Source of the DNA: DASWHK01 sp036398215
GTDB lineage: Bacteria > Acidobacteriota > UBA890
DNA length: 28,239 nt
Direction of reading: 5' to 3'
Assembly (NCBI GenBank): GCA_036398215.1
Contig: DASWHK010000301.1
Coordinates: 1 to 28,239, forward strand
The notes beneath the pieces were generated by a model. It was not told the DNA's origin. It saw only the letters and a program-made list of their open reading frames with translations, and searched no databases. Position 1 is the first letter of the stretch. The number at the start of each line of letters is the position of its first letter. Shown one piece after another: positions 18,953 to 26,675 of this stretch. The position numbers and the translations under genes are program-made.

Positions 18953-21612
18953 GCCCTCGCCCGCCGCGATTCACAAGGGCGTTGTTGCGCCTGCTGCTGC
19001 CGGCCGCCGACCGCGACGGGGCGGTGGCCGAGCTCGACGAGAAGTTCGCCGCCCATGCCGCCTCGCCGATGGGGCTGCGCGGCGCCCGCCGCTGGTACCG
19101 GCGCCAGGTCGCCGGCGCCTTTCACCCCCGGGTCTGGAGTCGTTCCATCGCGTCGTTTCCCGAGAAAGGTAGGGCCCCCTTGGCCTTCAACTGGATGCAG
19201 GACCTCCGTTTCGGACTGAAGATGCTCGCCAAGAGCCCGGCCAGCAGCGCGGTGATCATCATCACGCTGGCCGTCGGGATCGGCTTCAACGGCGCGATCT
19301 TCTCGCTCACCAACACGATCATCCTCAACGACATTCCGGTCGAGGATCCCGGCGCGTTGCTGTTCGTCGCCAGCAACAACCTCTCACAGGGCCGTGATCA
19401 CATGCGGGTCTCCTATCCCGACTACGCCGATCTGGCGGCCGCCAGCCGAGCGTTCGCCTCGCTGGCCGCCCTCGAGGAGGCGAGCGTGAACGTCGGCGAC
19501 GGCGTCGACGCGCCGCAGCGCTTCGCCGGCGCCTTCGTCACGGCGTCGATGTTCGACGTCCTGCGGGTGGGGCCCGAGGTCGGGCGCCCGTTGCGGGACG
19601 CCGATACCGAGCCGGGCGCCGAGGCGGTGGCGTTGCTCGGCTACGGGGTGTGGCAGGACCGTTACGGCGGCGCCGGCGACGTCCTCGGCCGCACTGTCAA
19701 CGTCAACGGCCGGCCGACGACCGTTGTGGGGGTGCTGCCGCCGCAACTGCGGGCGACGCCCTTCCAGCCCGACGTCTGGCTGCCGCTGGTGGCCAGCGAA
19801 GAGCTTCGGACGCAGCGCGCGCAGCGCAACCGGTTTCTGGTCATCGGCCGGCTGCGCGATGGTGTGACCCGCGCCGAAGCCCGCGCGGAGCTCGAGCAGC
19901 TCGCCGACGGCCTCGCCCGCGAGCATGCCGCCACCAACGAGGGCGTCGGGGTCGTGGTGGAAACCTTCGGCGAGCGCTTCACCTCCACGCCGAACCGGGT
20001 GATCGTGCTGGTCATGCTCGGCGCCGTCGGCTTCCTGCTGCTGATCGGCTGCGCCAACGTCGCCAACCTGCTGATCGCGCGCGCCGCGCAGCGCGGCCAC
20101 GAGGTGGTGATCCGCGCCGCGCTGGGTGCGAGCCGCCGGCGCCTCATCCGCCAGCTTCTGGTCGAGAGCCTGCCGCTGGGCCTGCTCGGCGGCGCCGCGG
20201 CGATCATCATGACGCGGTGGTCCGCGGCGGCGCTCGCCGACGCGATCTTGGCCGCGAACCCCCCGCAGTACTGGGACTTCTCCGTGCGGCCGAGCGTCTA
20301 CGCGTTCATCGTGCTGCTGTCGCTGGCGACCAGCGTCCTGTTCGGCCTGGCGCCGGCGCTGCACCTGACCCGCGCCGGTATCGCTCGTTCGTTGACCGAC
20401 GGCGGCCGCGGCACCAGCGGCCGCCAGACCCGCCGCCTCACCGGCGCCCTCGTGGTCGTGCAGCTCGCGCTGGCGATGGTCCTGCTCGCTGGCGCCGGCG
20501 TGATGATTCGCTCCAACCGGAACATCCAGGGCGTCGACTGGGGCCTGGATACCGACGGCGTCCTGATCATGCGCCTGGCGCTGACCCCCGCCGACTACCC
20601 CGGCAACGAGAACGTCATCGCCTTCCACGACGAGCTGCGGCAGCGGTTGGAAGCGCTGCCCGGTGTTGATGCGGCGGCGTTGACCTCGACGTTCCCCGGA
20701 TCGGGGGCCTACACGGTCTCGGCGGAGCTCGAGGACATGCCGGTGAGCGACGGCCACCCGGTGCAGCAGCTCTCGCAGATGATCGTCAGCCCGGGCTACT
20801 TCGACGTCGCCGGAGCGGCGGCGCTGCGCGGCCGGCTGTTCACCGACGACGACGGGCTCGCGGGCGACCCGGTGATCCTCGTGGAGAGGCGCCTGGCGGA
20901 GCGCTACTGGCCCGGGGAGGAAGCGATCGGCAAGCGGCTGCGCTGGGTCGGCCAGGCCGATACGCGCTGGATGCGTGTGATCGGCGTCGTGCCGGACGTT
21001 CTCCAGCAGATTCCCATGGCCTGGTCCGACAACCCGCCGGCGGTGTACACGCCCTTCAAGCAGGAGCCGCGGCGCAACATGGGCCTGATGGTCCGCTCGC
21101 GGCTCGACGTCGAGTCGTTGGCCGGGCAACTGCGGCGCGAGGTCCAGGCGCTGGACCCCAACCTGCCGCTGTTCGACATCGCTCCGCTTTCCGCCCTGAT
21201 CCACGAGGTGACGATCGGCTGGCGGATCGTCTCGGTCCTATTCTTCATCCTCGGCGCCACCGCGCTGTTCCTTTCGAGCCTCGGCATCTATGCGGTGATG
21301 GCCTTCGCGGTCGGCTGCCGCCGGCGGGAGATCGGCATCCGCATGGCCTTGGGGGCGCGCCGCAAGGAGGTGGTGGGCCTGGTGGCGGGCACGAGCCTGC
21401 GGCAGGTGGCGATCGGGTTGGTGCTAGGCTTCGCCGGCGCGCTGGCGCTGACCCGGGTGCTGTCGATCTTCATGTACGAGGTGAGCGTCACCGACCCGCT
21501 GACCTTCGGGGTGGCGGTGCTGCTGCTGGTCGCCACCGCGCTGGCGGCCGGCATCGTGCCGGCGCGGCGGGCGAGCGCGGTCGATCCGCTGGCGGCGCTC
21601 CGATCGGATTGA
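18949..21612 (+). CDS. ADOP4: PadR-coupled MacB/FtsX-type ABC permease, 887 aa
   Basis: Duplicated orphan permease. The ATG at 18949 is set by the ATGA overlap with PadR4. The N-terminal prefix (FTRALLRLLLPAADRDGAVAEL, about 8-29) is of the same type as that of ADOP1. TM1 is at about 99-127. The first FtsX block has GCANVANLLIARAAQRGHEVVIRAALGA. The second periplasmic domain has GYFDVAGAAALRGRLF. The C-terminal block has GIYAVMAFAVGCRRREIGIRMALGA, and the protein ends PARRASAVDPLAALRSD. No disruption was seen. Substrate unknown; there is no ATPase within the window. Confidence 0.94.
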   Translation: MSPRPPRFTRALLRLLLPAADRDGAVAELDEKFAAHAASPMGLRGARRWYRRQVAGAFHPRVWSRSIASFPEKGRAPLAFNWMQDLRFGLKMLAKSPASSAVIIITLAVGIGFNGAIFSLTNTIILNDIPVEDPGALLFVASNNLSQGRDHMRVSYPDYADLAAASRAFASLAALEEASVNVGDGVDAPQRFAGAFVTASMFDVLRVGPEVGRPLRDADTEPGAEAVALLGYGVWQDRYGGAGDVLGRTVNVNGRPTTVVGVLPPQLRATPFQPDVWLPLVASEELRTQRAQRNRFLVIGRLRDGVTRAEARAELEQLADGLAREHAATNEGVGVVVETFGERFTSTPNRVIVLVMLGAVGFLLLIGCANVANLLIARAAQRGHEVVIRAALGASRRRLIRQLLVESLPLGLLGGAAAIIMTRWSAAALADAILAANPPQYWDFSVRPSVYAFIVLLSLATSVLFGLAPALHLTRAGIARSLTDGGRGTSGRQTRRLTGALVVVQLALAMVLLAGAGVMIRSNRNIQGVDWGLDTDGVLIMRLALTPADYPGNENVIAFHDELRQRLEALPGVDAAALTSTFPGSGAYTVSAELEDMPVSDGHPVQQLSQMIVSPGYFDVAGAAALRGRLFTDDDGLAGDPVILVERRLAERYWPGEEAIGKRLRWVGQADTRWMRVIGVVPDVLQQIPMAWSDNPPAVYTPFKQEPRRNMGLMVRSRLDVESLAGQLRREVQALDPNLPLFDIAPLSALIHEVTIGWRIVSVLFFILGATALFLSSLGIYAVMAFAVGCRRREIGIRMALGARRKEVVGLVAGTSLRQVAIGLVLGFAGALALTRVLSIFMYEVSVTDPLTFGVAVLLLVATALAAGIVPARRASAVDPLAALRSD

Positions 21613-21685
21613 ACGGCGCACTGTTGGCCTTCGGTCTCGGCGCATGGGGCGGCCGAACGGCTTCTAATTGCGGGCTTCTCAGCGG

Positions 21686-23239
21686 ATGGTCTACCGTCTT
21701 CGCATGTGTTTGGTCCAGAAGATCGGCTGGGGGATTCTCGTTGCGGTGATGGTCGCTGGCGGGCGCGACGCGGGCGGCACCGGTGCCGCCGTGGCTGGCC
21801 AGCAGTGGCGCGGCGGCGCGGGGGTTCCGGTCCTCGGTGAAGTCGACGGGGCGTGGGCGTCGGGCGCCCTCGCCGAGACGGAGGATCCGTTCGGTTTCGC
21901 GGTCGGGGAATCGCGCCATTACGTGCTCGGGCCCGACGAGGCGCTCGCCGCGGGGGAGATGGCCCTCTGGATCATCATGCTGGAGAGTGTCGAAGGCGCG
22001 GGCCGCGATCGCCGCTTCGTCTTCAAGCTCCAGCATCGGCGCGACGCGCCCCGCACGCCGCGCGACCCGCCTGCTCCCGGTGAAGTGGTCAACGCCCAGG
22101 TCCAAGCCGAGCTGACCGTCAACGAGCAGGGTGCACCGCTGTCGCTGCAGTACGTCTCGCAGCGCCACATCTACGACGTCGGCGACGAGGTCTTTCAGGT
22201 CACCTACAGCCACGACCGCGGCCGCTACAAGAAGGAGGTCGCGCTGCAGGGGTGGAGCTGGGACTACGACGTCGAGATGATCGAGCAACCGGATCTCGAC
22301 CCGCGCCGGCCCGCCGGCCTGTTCGCCTTCGCGCCCGCGGCGCTGCAGTGCATGGAGTGGGAGGTCGGCGCCCGCATGGAGCGGCGCATCGGCAGCGGCG
22401 ACACCTCGCCGAACACTCCGACCGCCGCCGGCAGCGAGCCCGCGGCGGCCGGCGCGCCCGGCGCGGGCAACCCCGCGGCCGGCAGAGGACGTGGGGACGG
22501 GGGAGAGCCCGCCGCGGATCAGCCCGACGTCGATCAGCCCGCCGCCGATCAGGTCGCCGCCGATCAAACGGACGCCGCCGACATGTCCACCCCCGTGGGT
22601 TTCTGCAACGAGCTCAACACCGACCCGGCCTTCGCCAACCCCGGCCTGCTCAGCCTCGCCATGCCGGCGCTATGGGATCGTCGCGGCGACGGCGAGCTGG
22701 TCCTGTTCGCGCCGCTGCGGCCCGACCTGGTGCGCGGCGAGGCCAACCGGATCCCGATCACCTTCGCGCCGATCATCCCGATCATCCCCAACACGCCCGG
22801 CTCGCGGTTCCTCGGCAATATCCTGCCGGGCCTGAGCTTCGAGAGCCTCTTCGGCGGCGGCAGGGTCGCCGGAGACAGGGACCGGGCCCGCGACCCGCGG
22901 CGCTACTTCTTCGTTCGCCACCTGACCCTGTCGGAGCGCCAGCGCATCGAGGTCGGGCCGCGCAGCATGGAGGCCCTGTCCTTGGCGATCGAGGTCCCCG
23001 TTCCCGCGGCAACGGCCGCTGCCGCGCCGGTCGCCGGCCCGACCGCGGCCGCAATGCCGGCCGCCGGCCCGACCGCGGCCGCAATGCCGGGTGCCGGCGC
23101 GAGCGCCACCGCGATACCGGCCGCCGGCTTCGCGCGCGCCTGGATTGACGACTGGGGCAAGGTCCTGCGAATCGACCTCGAGCCGGCGCCCGGCGGCCCC
23201 GCGCGCTTCATCCGCCTGCTCCACCCGAGCGAGTACTGA
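21686..23239 (+). CDS. Secreted protein of unknown function with low-complexity repeats, 517 aa
   Basis: The N-terminus is a basic then hydrophobic signal-like stretch (KIGWGILVAVMVAGG). Residues 60-220 are a probable beta-rich domain (FGFAVGESRHYVLGPDEALAAGEMALWII, then a segment with LSLQYVSQRHIYDVGDEVFQVTYSH), faintly like DUF3108-type envelope proteins; I do not claim the family. The middle is a linker with repeated ADQ units (DQPDVDQPAADQVAADQ), and near the end is an Ala/Pro repeat (AGPTAAAMPA, twice). The ATG at 21686 was chosen over a TTG at 21668 and an ATG at 21704; no strong ribosome site favours any of them. It lies 73 bp downstream of ADOP4 on the same strand and could be cotranscribed with it, which might hint at a shared envelope role. 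Confidence 0.7.
   Translation: MVYRLRMCLVQKIGWGILVAVMVAGGRDAGGTGAAVAGQQWRGGAGVPVLGEVDGAWASGALAETEDPFGFAVGESRHYVLGPDEALAAGEMALWIIMLESVEGAGRDRRFVFKLQHRRDAPRTPRDPPAPGEVVNAQVQAELTVNEQGAPLSLQYVSQRHIYDVGDEVFQVTYSHDRGRYKKEVALQGWSWDYDVEMIEQPDLDPRRPAGLFAFAPAALQCMEWEVGARMERRIGSGDTSPNTPTAAGSEPAAAGAPGAGNPAAGRGRGDGGEPAADQPDVDQPAADQVAADQTDAADMSTPVGFCNELNTDPAFANPGLLSLAMPALWDRRGDGELVLFAPLRPDLVRGEANRIPITFAPIIPIIPNTPGSRFLGNILPGLSFESLFGGGRVAGDRDRARDPRRYFFVRHLTLSERQRIEVGPRSMEALSLAIEVPVPAATAAAAPVAGPTAAAMPAAGPTAAAMPGAGASATAIPAAGFARAWIDDWGKVLRIDLEPAPGGPARFIRLLHPSEY
23041..23100 (+). repeat. Two-copy 30-bp tandem repeat in the unknown secreted protein gene
   Basis: 23041-23070 and 23071-23100 share the first 20 bases exactly and most of the rest. 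Together they encode two ten-residue TAAAMP-type units. A third, more diverged unit follows. The repeat is in frame. Confidence 0.7.
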
Positions 23240-23252
23240 GTTCGTCTACCGG

Positions 23253-23318
23253 ATGAGCACTGATCCCGACACCGGCGAGCAGGTACTGGTCCGGTATTGG
23301 CTGGCCGCCCCGTTCTGA
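23253..23318 (+). other. Short coding-like tail after the secreted protein gene
   Basis: Just beyond the stop at 23239, another frame reads FVYRMSTDPDTGEQVLVRYW and ends LAAPF-stop at 23318. With its high-GC third positions it looks like the genuine C-terminus of some protein. It could be the original end of the preceding gene after a frameshift, or a relic of another gene. From 23319 to 23533 nothing else was recognised apart from a weak hairpin (CCCCGG at 23499-23504 and CCGGGG at 23516-23521) just beyond the MTHFR stop. Confidence 0.3.
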
Positions 23319-23533
23319 GCCGGACGCGCTGACCGGCGCCAGAGCTGTAGCTCGTGGGGGGCGGCCGTCCCAGCCCCTTGCCGCGGTCGCGCGAATCCAA
23401 GCTCGCCCAATGATGGCCTGGAGACCCCCGACTGCGGCGTCGGCGCGGAGAACCGCGCGACGGTGGCCGTCTCATAGAGGAAGCAGGGCACTTCCCGTCC
23501 CCGGCCTGCTCGCGACCGGGGCGCATCTCGCCG

Positions 23534-25309
23534 CTACTCCAGCACCCCCAGCTCGCGGAAGATCGCGAAGACGTCGCCGCCGGTGTAGTCGTTCTCGACC
23601 AGGTTGAGCAGCCAGTAGCTGTCGTGGATCTCCTCGACCACCTTCCGGGAGACGCTGTCCTCCGGGTACAGCGAGCCCCACTCCTGGCGCCAGATCTCGA
23701 AGGCCTCGTCCTTCCAGATCAGGAAGGTCTCGAAGTCGACGACGGTCGGCTGGATGATCTCCTTGCCGGGGAAGGCGCCCCAGGTCACTGCGGTGACCGC
23801 GCCGGGCCGCAGGTTGGTGCGCTCCTCGCCGGCGGCGTTGACGGCCTGATAGGTGAGGGTAGGGAAGTCGCCGACCTTGGCGAGGAAGGCTTCGAGCTTG
23901 TCGCCGGACAAGAACAGCTCAAGGTAGGCCTTCTGGTAGACAGTGCCGCCGGGGCCGCCCCAGCCGACCTCGGGGTCGTCGGAGGGGGCGCCGGGGACCT
24001 GCGGCTGGCTGTTGATTGTCAGGTAGCCGGCGTGGTTGAGGGCGACGAGCTCGGCGGAGATCCGCCGCGTCTCGGCCTGGATCTCGCCGTCGACCCAGGG
24101 AAACACGTCGATGTCGCCGGCGCAGAAGCGGGCAAACACCTCGAAGACGTCGGCCGGCGACTCCGGCTCGCCATAGGCCTCGCGCAGCTTCTGGTCCTGC
24201 TCCTGCAGGCCGATGCCGCGGCGCAGCAGGTAGTAGTCGTTGAGCGTCCCGAACGAGGGGCTGCGGCGGTCGCCCCAGCGGCCGTTGGGGAACTCGTCCC
24301 AGTCCATCGTGCGCGCCAGGTAGCTCTTCGGACGGTTGCTCCAGAAGATCGGCCGCACGTCCTCCTCGAGGCGGGTCGGGAAGGTCGACGGCCGCCAGGG
24401 CAGCTTGCGGTCGGCGCCCCGGCCGTTGGCGAGGTCGAGCCCCTCGAGGATCCGCATCACCGGAGACTGCAGGTTCAGCGTGTAGAAGTGGAAGCCGGGG
24501 ACGCCGAGATCCAGCAACCGCTCGCACATCTGCACGCACAGCTCGACGCCATAGCGGCGCACCTCGGCGTCGTCCTGATGGATCGGCTCGAGGTGGTCCC
24601 AGATCTGCTGGGGGACGTTGACGCCGGTGAACTGGACGAACTTGCGGAAGCGGTCGAAGGTCTGGATCGGGAAGAGGCCGGGGATGATCGGGCAGTCGAT
24701 GCCGCGCGCCGCGCAGCGCTCGAGAAAGTCCTCGTACTCGTTCAGGTCGAAGAACAGCTGGGTGATCACGAAGTCGGCGCCGCAACCGACCTTGTGCTTG
24801 AGGTAATCGGTGCAGGCGTCCTTGTCCTTCGCCTCCAGGTGGCCCTCCGGATAGCCGGCGACGCCGATGCAGAACTCGTCGCCGTAGCGCTCGCGGATGT
24901 GGCTGACCAGCTCGTAGGCGTAGCTGAAGCCGCCCTCGATCCGCTGCCACTCGCCGGAGTCGCGGGGCGGATCGCCGCGCAGCGCCAGGATGTTGCGGAT
25001 CCCGGCGGTGCGGGCCTGCTCGAGCGCCTCGTCGATCTTGGCGACCGGCATGTTGGTGCAGGTCAGGTGCATGAGCACGTCGAGGCCGAAGAACTTCTGC
25101 AGGTTCTCGGAGATCCCCAGCGTCTTGTCGCTGGTCGAGCCGCCGGCGCCCCAGGTGATGTCCACGAACACCGGCTCCAGCATCGCCATGCGCTCGATGC
25201 GGGCATAGAGGTTGTGCAGCCCCGCTTCGGTTTGCGGCGGGAAGTACTCGAACGAGTAGAAGGTCTTCTTCTCCTCGATTCGTTGCTTGATCTTGTCGAT
25301 GATGAGCAA
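23534..25309 (-). CDS. metF: Eukaryotic-type methylenetetrahydrofolate reductase with SAM regulatory domain, 591 aa
   Basis: Reduces 5,10-methylenetetrahydrofolate to 5-methyltetrahydrofolate for methionine synthesis, with FAD. The catalytic TIM barrel is residues 1-295: FYSFEYFPPQTEAG with the conserved Glu21, ITWGAGGSTSDKTL, HLTCTNM, GIRNILALRGDPP, VAGYPEGH, ADFVITQLFF and FHFYTLN. After a linker (RKLPWRPSTFPTRLEED) come residues 318-591, which match the C-terminal S-adenosylmethionine-binding regulatory domain of animal, plant and fungal enzymes: RPIFWSNRPKSYLARTMDWD, EFPNGRWGDRRSPSFGTLND and later TVVDFETFLIWKDEAFEIW. Bacterial MetF usually has about 300 residues and no such domain. The start is TTG at 25309 with GGAGG five bases upstream. 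The gene stands alone, divergent from the DoxX gene. Feedback inhibition by SAM is expected from the family. Confidence 0.95.
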   Translation of the reverse strand: MLIIDKIKQRIEEKKTFYSFEYFPPQTEAGLHNLYARIERMAMLEPVFVDITWGAGGSTSDKTLGISENLQKFFGLDVLMHLTCTNMPVAKIDEALEQARTAGIRNILALRGDPPRDSGEWQRIEGGFSYAYELVSHIRERYGDEFCIGVAGYPEGHLEAKDKDACTDYLKHKVGCGADFVITQLFFDLNEYEDFLERCAARGIDCPIIPGLFPIQTFDRFRKFVQFTGVNVPQQIWDHLEPIHQDDAEVRRYGVELCVQMCERLLDLGVPGFHFYTLNLQSPVMRILEGLDLANGRGADRKLPWRPSTFPTRLEEDVRPIFWSNRPKSYLARTMDWDEFPNGRWGDRRSPSFGTLNDYYLLRRGIGLQEQDQKLREAYGEPESPADVFEVFARFCAGDIDVFPWVDGEIQAETRRISAELVALNHAGYLTINSQPQVPGAPSDDPEVGWGGPGGTVYQKAYLELFLSGDKLEAFLAKVGDFPTLTYQAVNAAGEERTNLRPGAVTAVTWGAFPGKEIIQPTVVDFETFLIWKDEAFEIWRQEWGSLYPEDSVSRKVVEEIHDSYWLLNLVENDYTGGDVFAIFRELGVLE

Positions 25310-25571
25310 GCCTGCCTCCGCGAGACGTGATGGTAACAGGGCGCTTCAGGCTCCTGTTGACGCCTCTTGGTCACCGATGGCTTTGTTCGCCTTCCCATGC
25401 TAGTAAGGCCGGGCCATGAGAGATAGCGAGCGCCCCGAGATCGCCGGCGCCTGCGACCGGCTGGCGCTCGGGCGCGCCCTGAGGCAGGCTAACCCCTGTT
25501 TGCTGCTGAGGCCGCTTCGCGGCCAGCCATCACAATCGAAGAGATCGCCTCGGAGCCACAAGGAGTCGCAC
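25310..25571. other. Divergent intergenic region metF-DoxX
   Basis: Must hold promoters for both genes; no confident -35/-10 pair was seen. A perfect 6-3-6 hairpin (GGCCGC-TTC-GCGGCC, 25510-25524) lies in the presumed DoxX leader, and AAGGAG at 25560-25565 is its ribosome site. A frame open from 25416 is probably untranslated leader. Confidence 0.3.
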
Positions 25572-25985
25572 ATGAAGGTTTCGCTGGAGAAGTACACCGA
25601 CCTCGGCCTCTTGATCCTCCGCCTCGGCGTCGGACTCGGTTTCCTCTGGTTTCACGGCTGGGCCAAGATCAGCGGCGGCAGCGAGGCATGGGCGGGCTAC
25701 GGCTCCGCCATGGAGAACTTCGGGATCGGCTTCGGCCACACGTTCTTCGGCCTGATGGCGGCATTGACCGAGTCGGTCGGCGGCCTGCTGTTCGCCGCCG
25801 GCCTCTTTTTCCGGCCGGTGAGCCTGCTGCTCGCCTTCGTGATGCTCACGGCCGCAACCAACCACATCGTGAGCGGGCAGGGCACACCGGCGCACGCGAT
25901 CAAGAACCTGTTCCTGTTCGCCGGCGCCTCGCTGATCGGCCCCGGCAAGTACAGCCTCGACGCGCTGCTGCGCAACAGGAAGTAG
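25572..25985 (+). CDS. DoxX-family membrane protein, 137 aa
   Basis: Small inner-membrane protein with four hydrophobic helices: LGLLILRLGVGLGFLWFHGW with the following Lys (about 11-31), TFFGLMAALTESVGGLLFAAGLFF (about 58-81), PVSLLLAFVMLTAATNHIV (about 83-101) and AIKNLFLFAGASLIG (about 110-124). The RLGVGLGFLWFHGWAK start and the late AxKNLFLFAG and GPGKYSLDAL motifs are those of the DoxX/DoxD-like family, whose members are linked to quinone or oxidative-stress chemistry; the role here is unknown. The ATG at 25572 has AAGGAG six bases upstream, so longer readings are rejected. Confidence 0.92.
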   Translation: MKVSLEKYTDLGLLILRLGVGLGFLWFHGWAKISGGSEAWAGYGSAMENFGIGFGHTFFGLMAALTESVGGLLFAAGLFFRPVSLLLAFVMLTAATNHIVSGQGTPAHAIKNLFLFAGASLIGPGKYSLDALLRNRK

Positions 25986-26088
25986 ACGGCGGCCGAGGCG
26001 CCGGCGGCGCATCCGCGCTGTCACTTCGGGTGCCCCCGGGGCGCGCTGGCGGCCATGGTGCCCCCTCGACTGCCAGCGCGGCTTCGAC

Positions 26089-26107
26089 GCCGGGGCCACG
26101 CCCCGGC
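26089..26107 (+). terminator. GC hairpin downstream of DoxX
   Basis: GCCGGGGC-CAC-GCCCCGGC, an 8-3-8 perfect inverted repeat about 100 bp past the DoxX stop. Only a weak GTTT follows, 10-15 bases on. A second, longer-looped inverted repeat (CGCGCTGGC with GCCAGCGCG) lies just before it. The rest of 25986-26210 shows no gene. Confidence 0.45.
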
Positions 26108-26211
26108 AAGGTCCCCGTTTCACGAGACCCGACCCCTCGGGCGCCGGCGGAGGCGGACGCCGCGGAACTCAGCCCCGGAGCGGGCGGCGACGGCAGCGTG
26201 AACATCAGCCC

Positions 26212-26240
26212 TTGACGAAGTGCGACAGTTGTCGCATTAT
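26212..26240 (+). promoter_or_regulatory. Promoter of the BlaI-M56 operon
   Basis: TTGACG (26212-26217) and CATTAT (26235-26240) are exactly 17 bases apart, the best match in the gap. The spacer is almost entirely occupied by the first BlaI-type operator, so repression would be direct. Confidence 0.7.
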
Positions 26241-26260
26241 AGCTGCGACATACGTCGCAG
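26221..26260. promoter_or_regulatory. Two BlaI/MecI-type operators
   Basis: Operator 1: TGCGACA-GT-TGTCGCA (26221-26236), inside the promoter spacer and touching the -10 box. Operator 2: CTGCGAC-ATAC-GTCGCAG (26243-26260), around the predicted transcription start. Both share the half-site TGCGAC. Operator 1 contains ACA-NN-TGT, the core of BlaI/MecI operators. The pair fits autorepression by the following gene. Confidence 0.75.
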
Positions 26261-26276
26261 ATGAAAGGGGCCTCCG

Positions 26277-26675
26277 ATGCCGAAGAAGCCGTTGCCGGAC
26301 CTGTCGCGCTTCGAGCTGCAGTGCCTGAGCATGTTCTGGGACGAGGGCGAAGCGACCGTGCGTGACATCCACGACCGCCTCGACGACCCGCCCAGCTACT
26401 CGACCGTCCGCAAGATCGTTTGGCGGCTCGAGGAGAAGGGGGCCGTCGATCGCGTTCGCCGTGACGGCAAGGCCTGGGTGTACCGGGCCGCGGTGCCGCC
26501 GGCGCCGATGATCCGCCGCGAGATCCGCCGCTTCCTGGACAGCCTCTTCGACGGCGCCGCCGAGCCGCTGGTCGCCCATCTGACCGAGATGGAGGCGCTG
26601 TCGCTGGACGATCTGCGCGACCTGGAGGCCTCGCTGCGGCAGGGGCGCCGGGACGACGAGGAGTCGGACCGATGA
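26277..26675 (+). CDS. BlaI/MecI-family transcriptional repressor, 132 aa
   Basis: Winged-helix repressor: LSRFELQCLSMFWDEGEATVRDIHDRL (9-35), SYSTVRKIVWRLEEKGAVDRV (39-59, recognition helix and start of the wing), DGKAWVYRAAV (63-73), then a C-terminal dimerisation region (IRREIRRFLDSLFDG and on). In the BlaI/MecI system the paired M56 membrane peptidase cleaves the repressor in this region or triggers its loss. The length and order of parts are normal. GAAAGGGG precedes the ATG at 26277. The stop overlaps the M56 gene by ATGA, so the pair is made together. A link to beta-lactams is not implied; many such pairs outside Firmicutes have other targets. Confidence 0.93.
   Translation: MPKKPLPDLSRFELQCLSMFWDEGEATVRDIHDRLDDPPSYSTVRKIVWRLEEKGAVDRVRRDGKAWVYRAAVPPAPMIRREIRRFLDSLFDGAAEPLVAHLTEMEALSLDDLRDLEASLRQGRRDDEESDR

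Noticed and set aside
25416..25571. N-terminal extension of the DoxX protein
   Set aside because: Arg/Pro-rich, without features, while a strong AAGGAG precedes the ATG at 25572, where the family's sequence begins.
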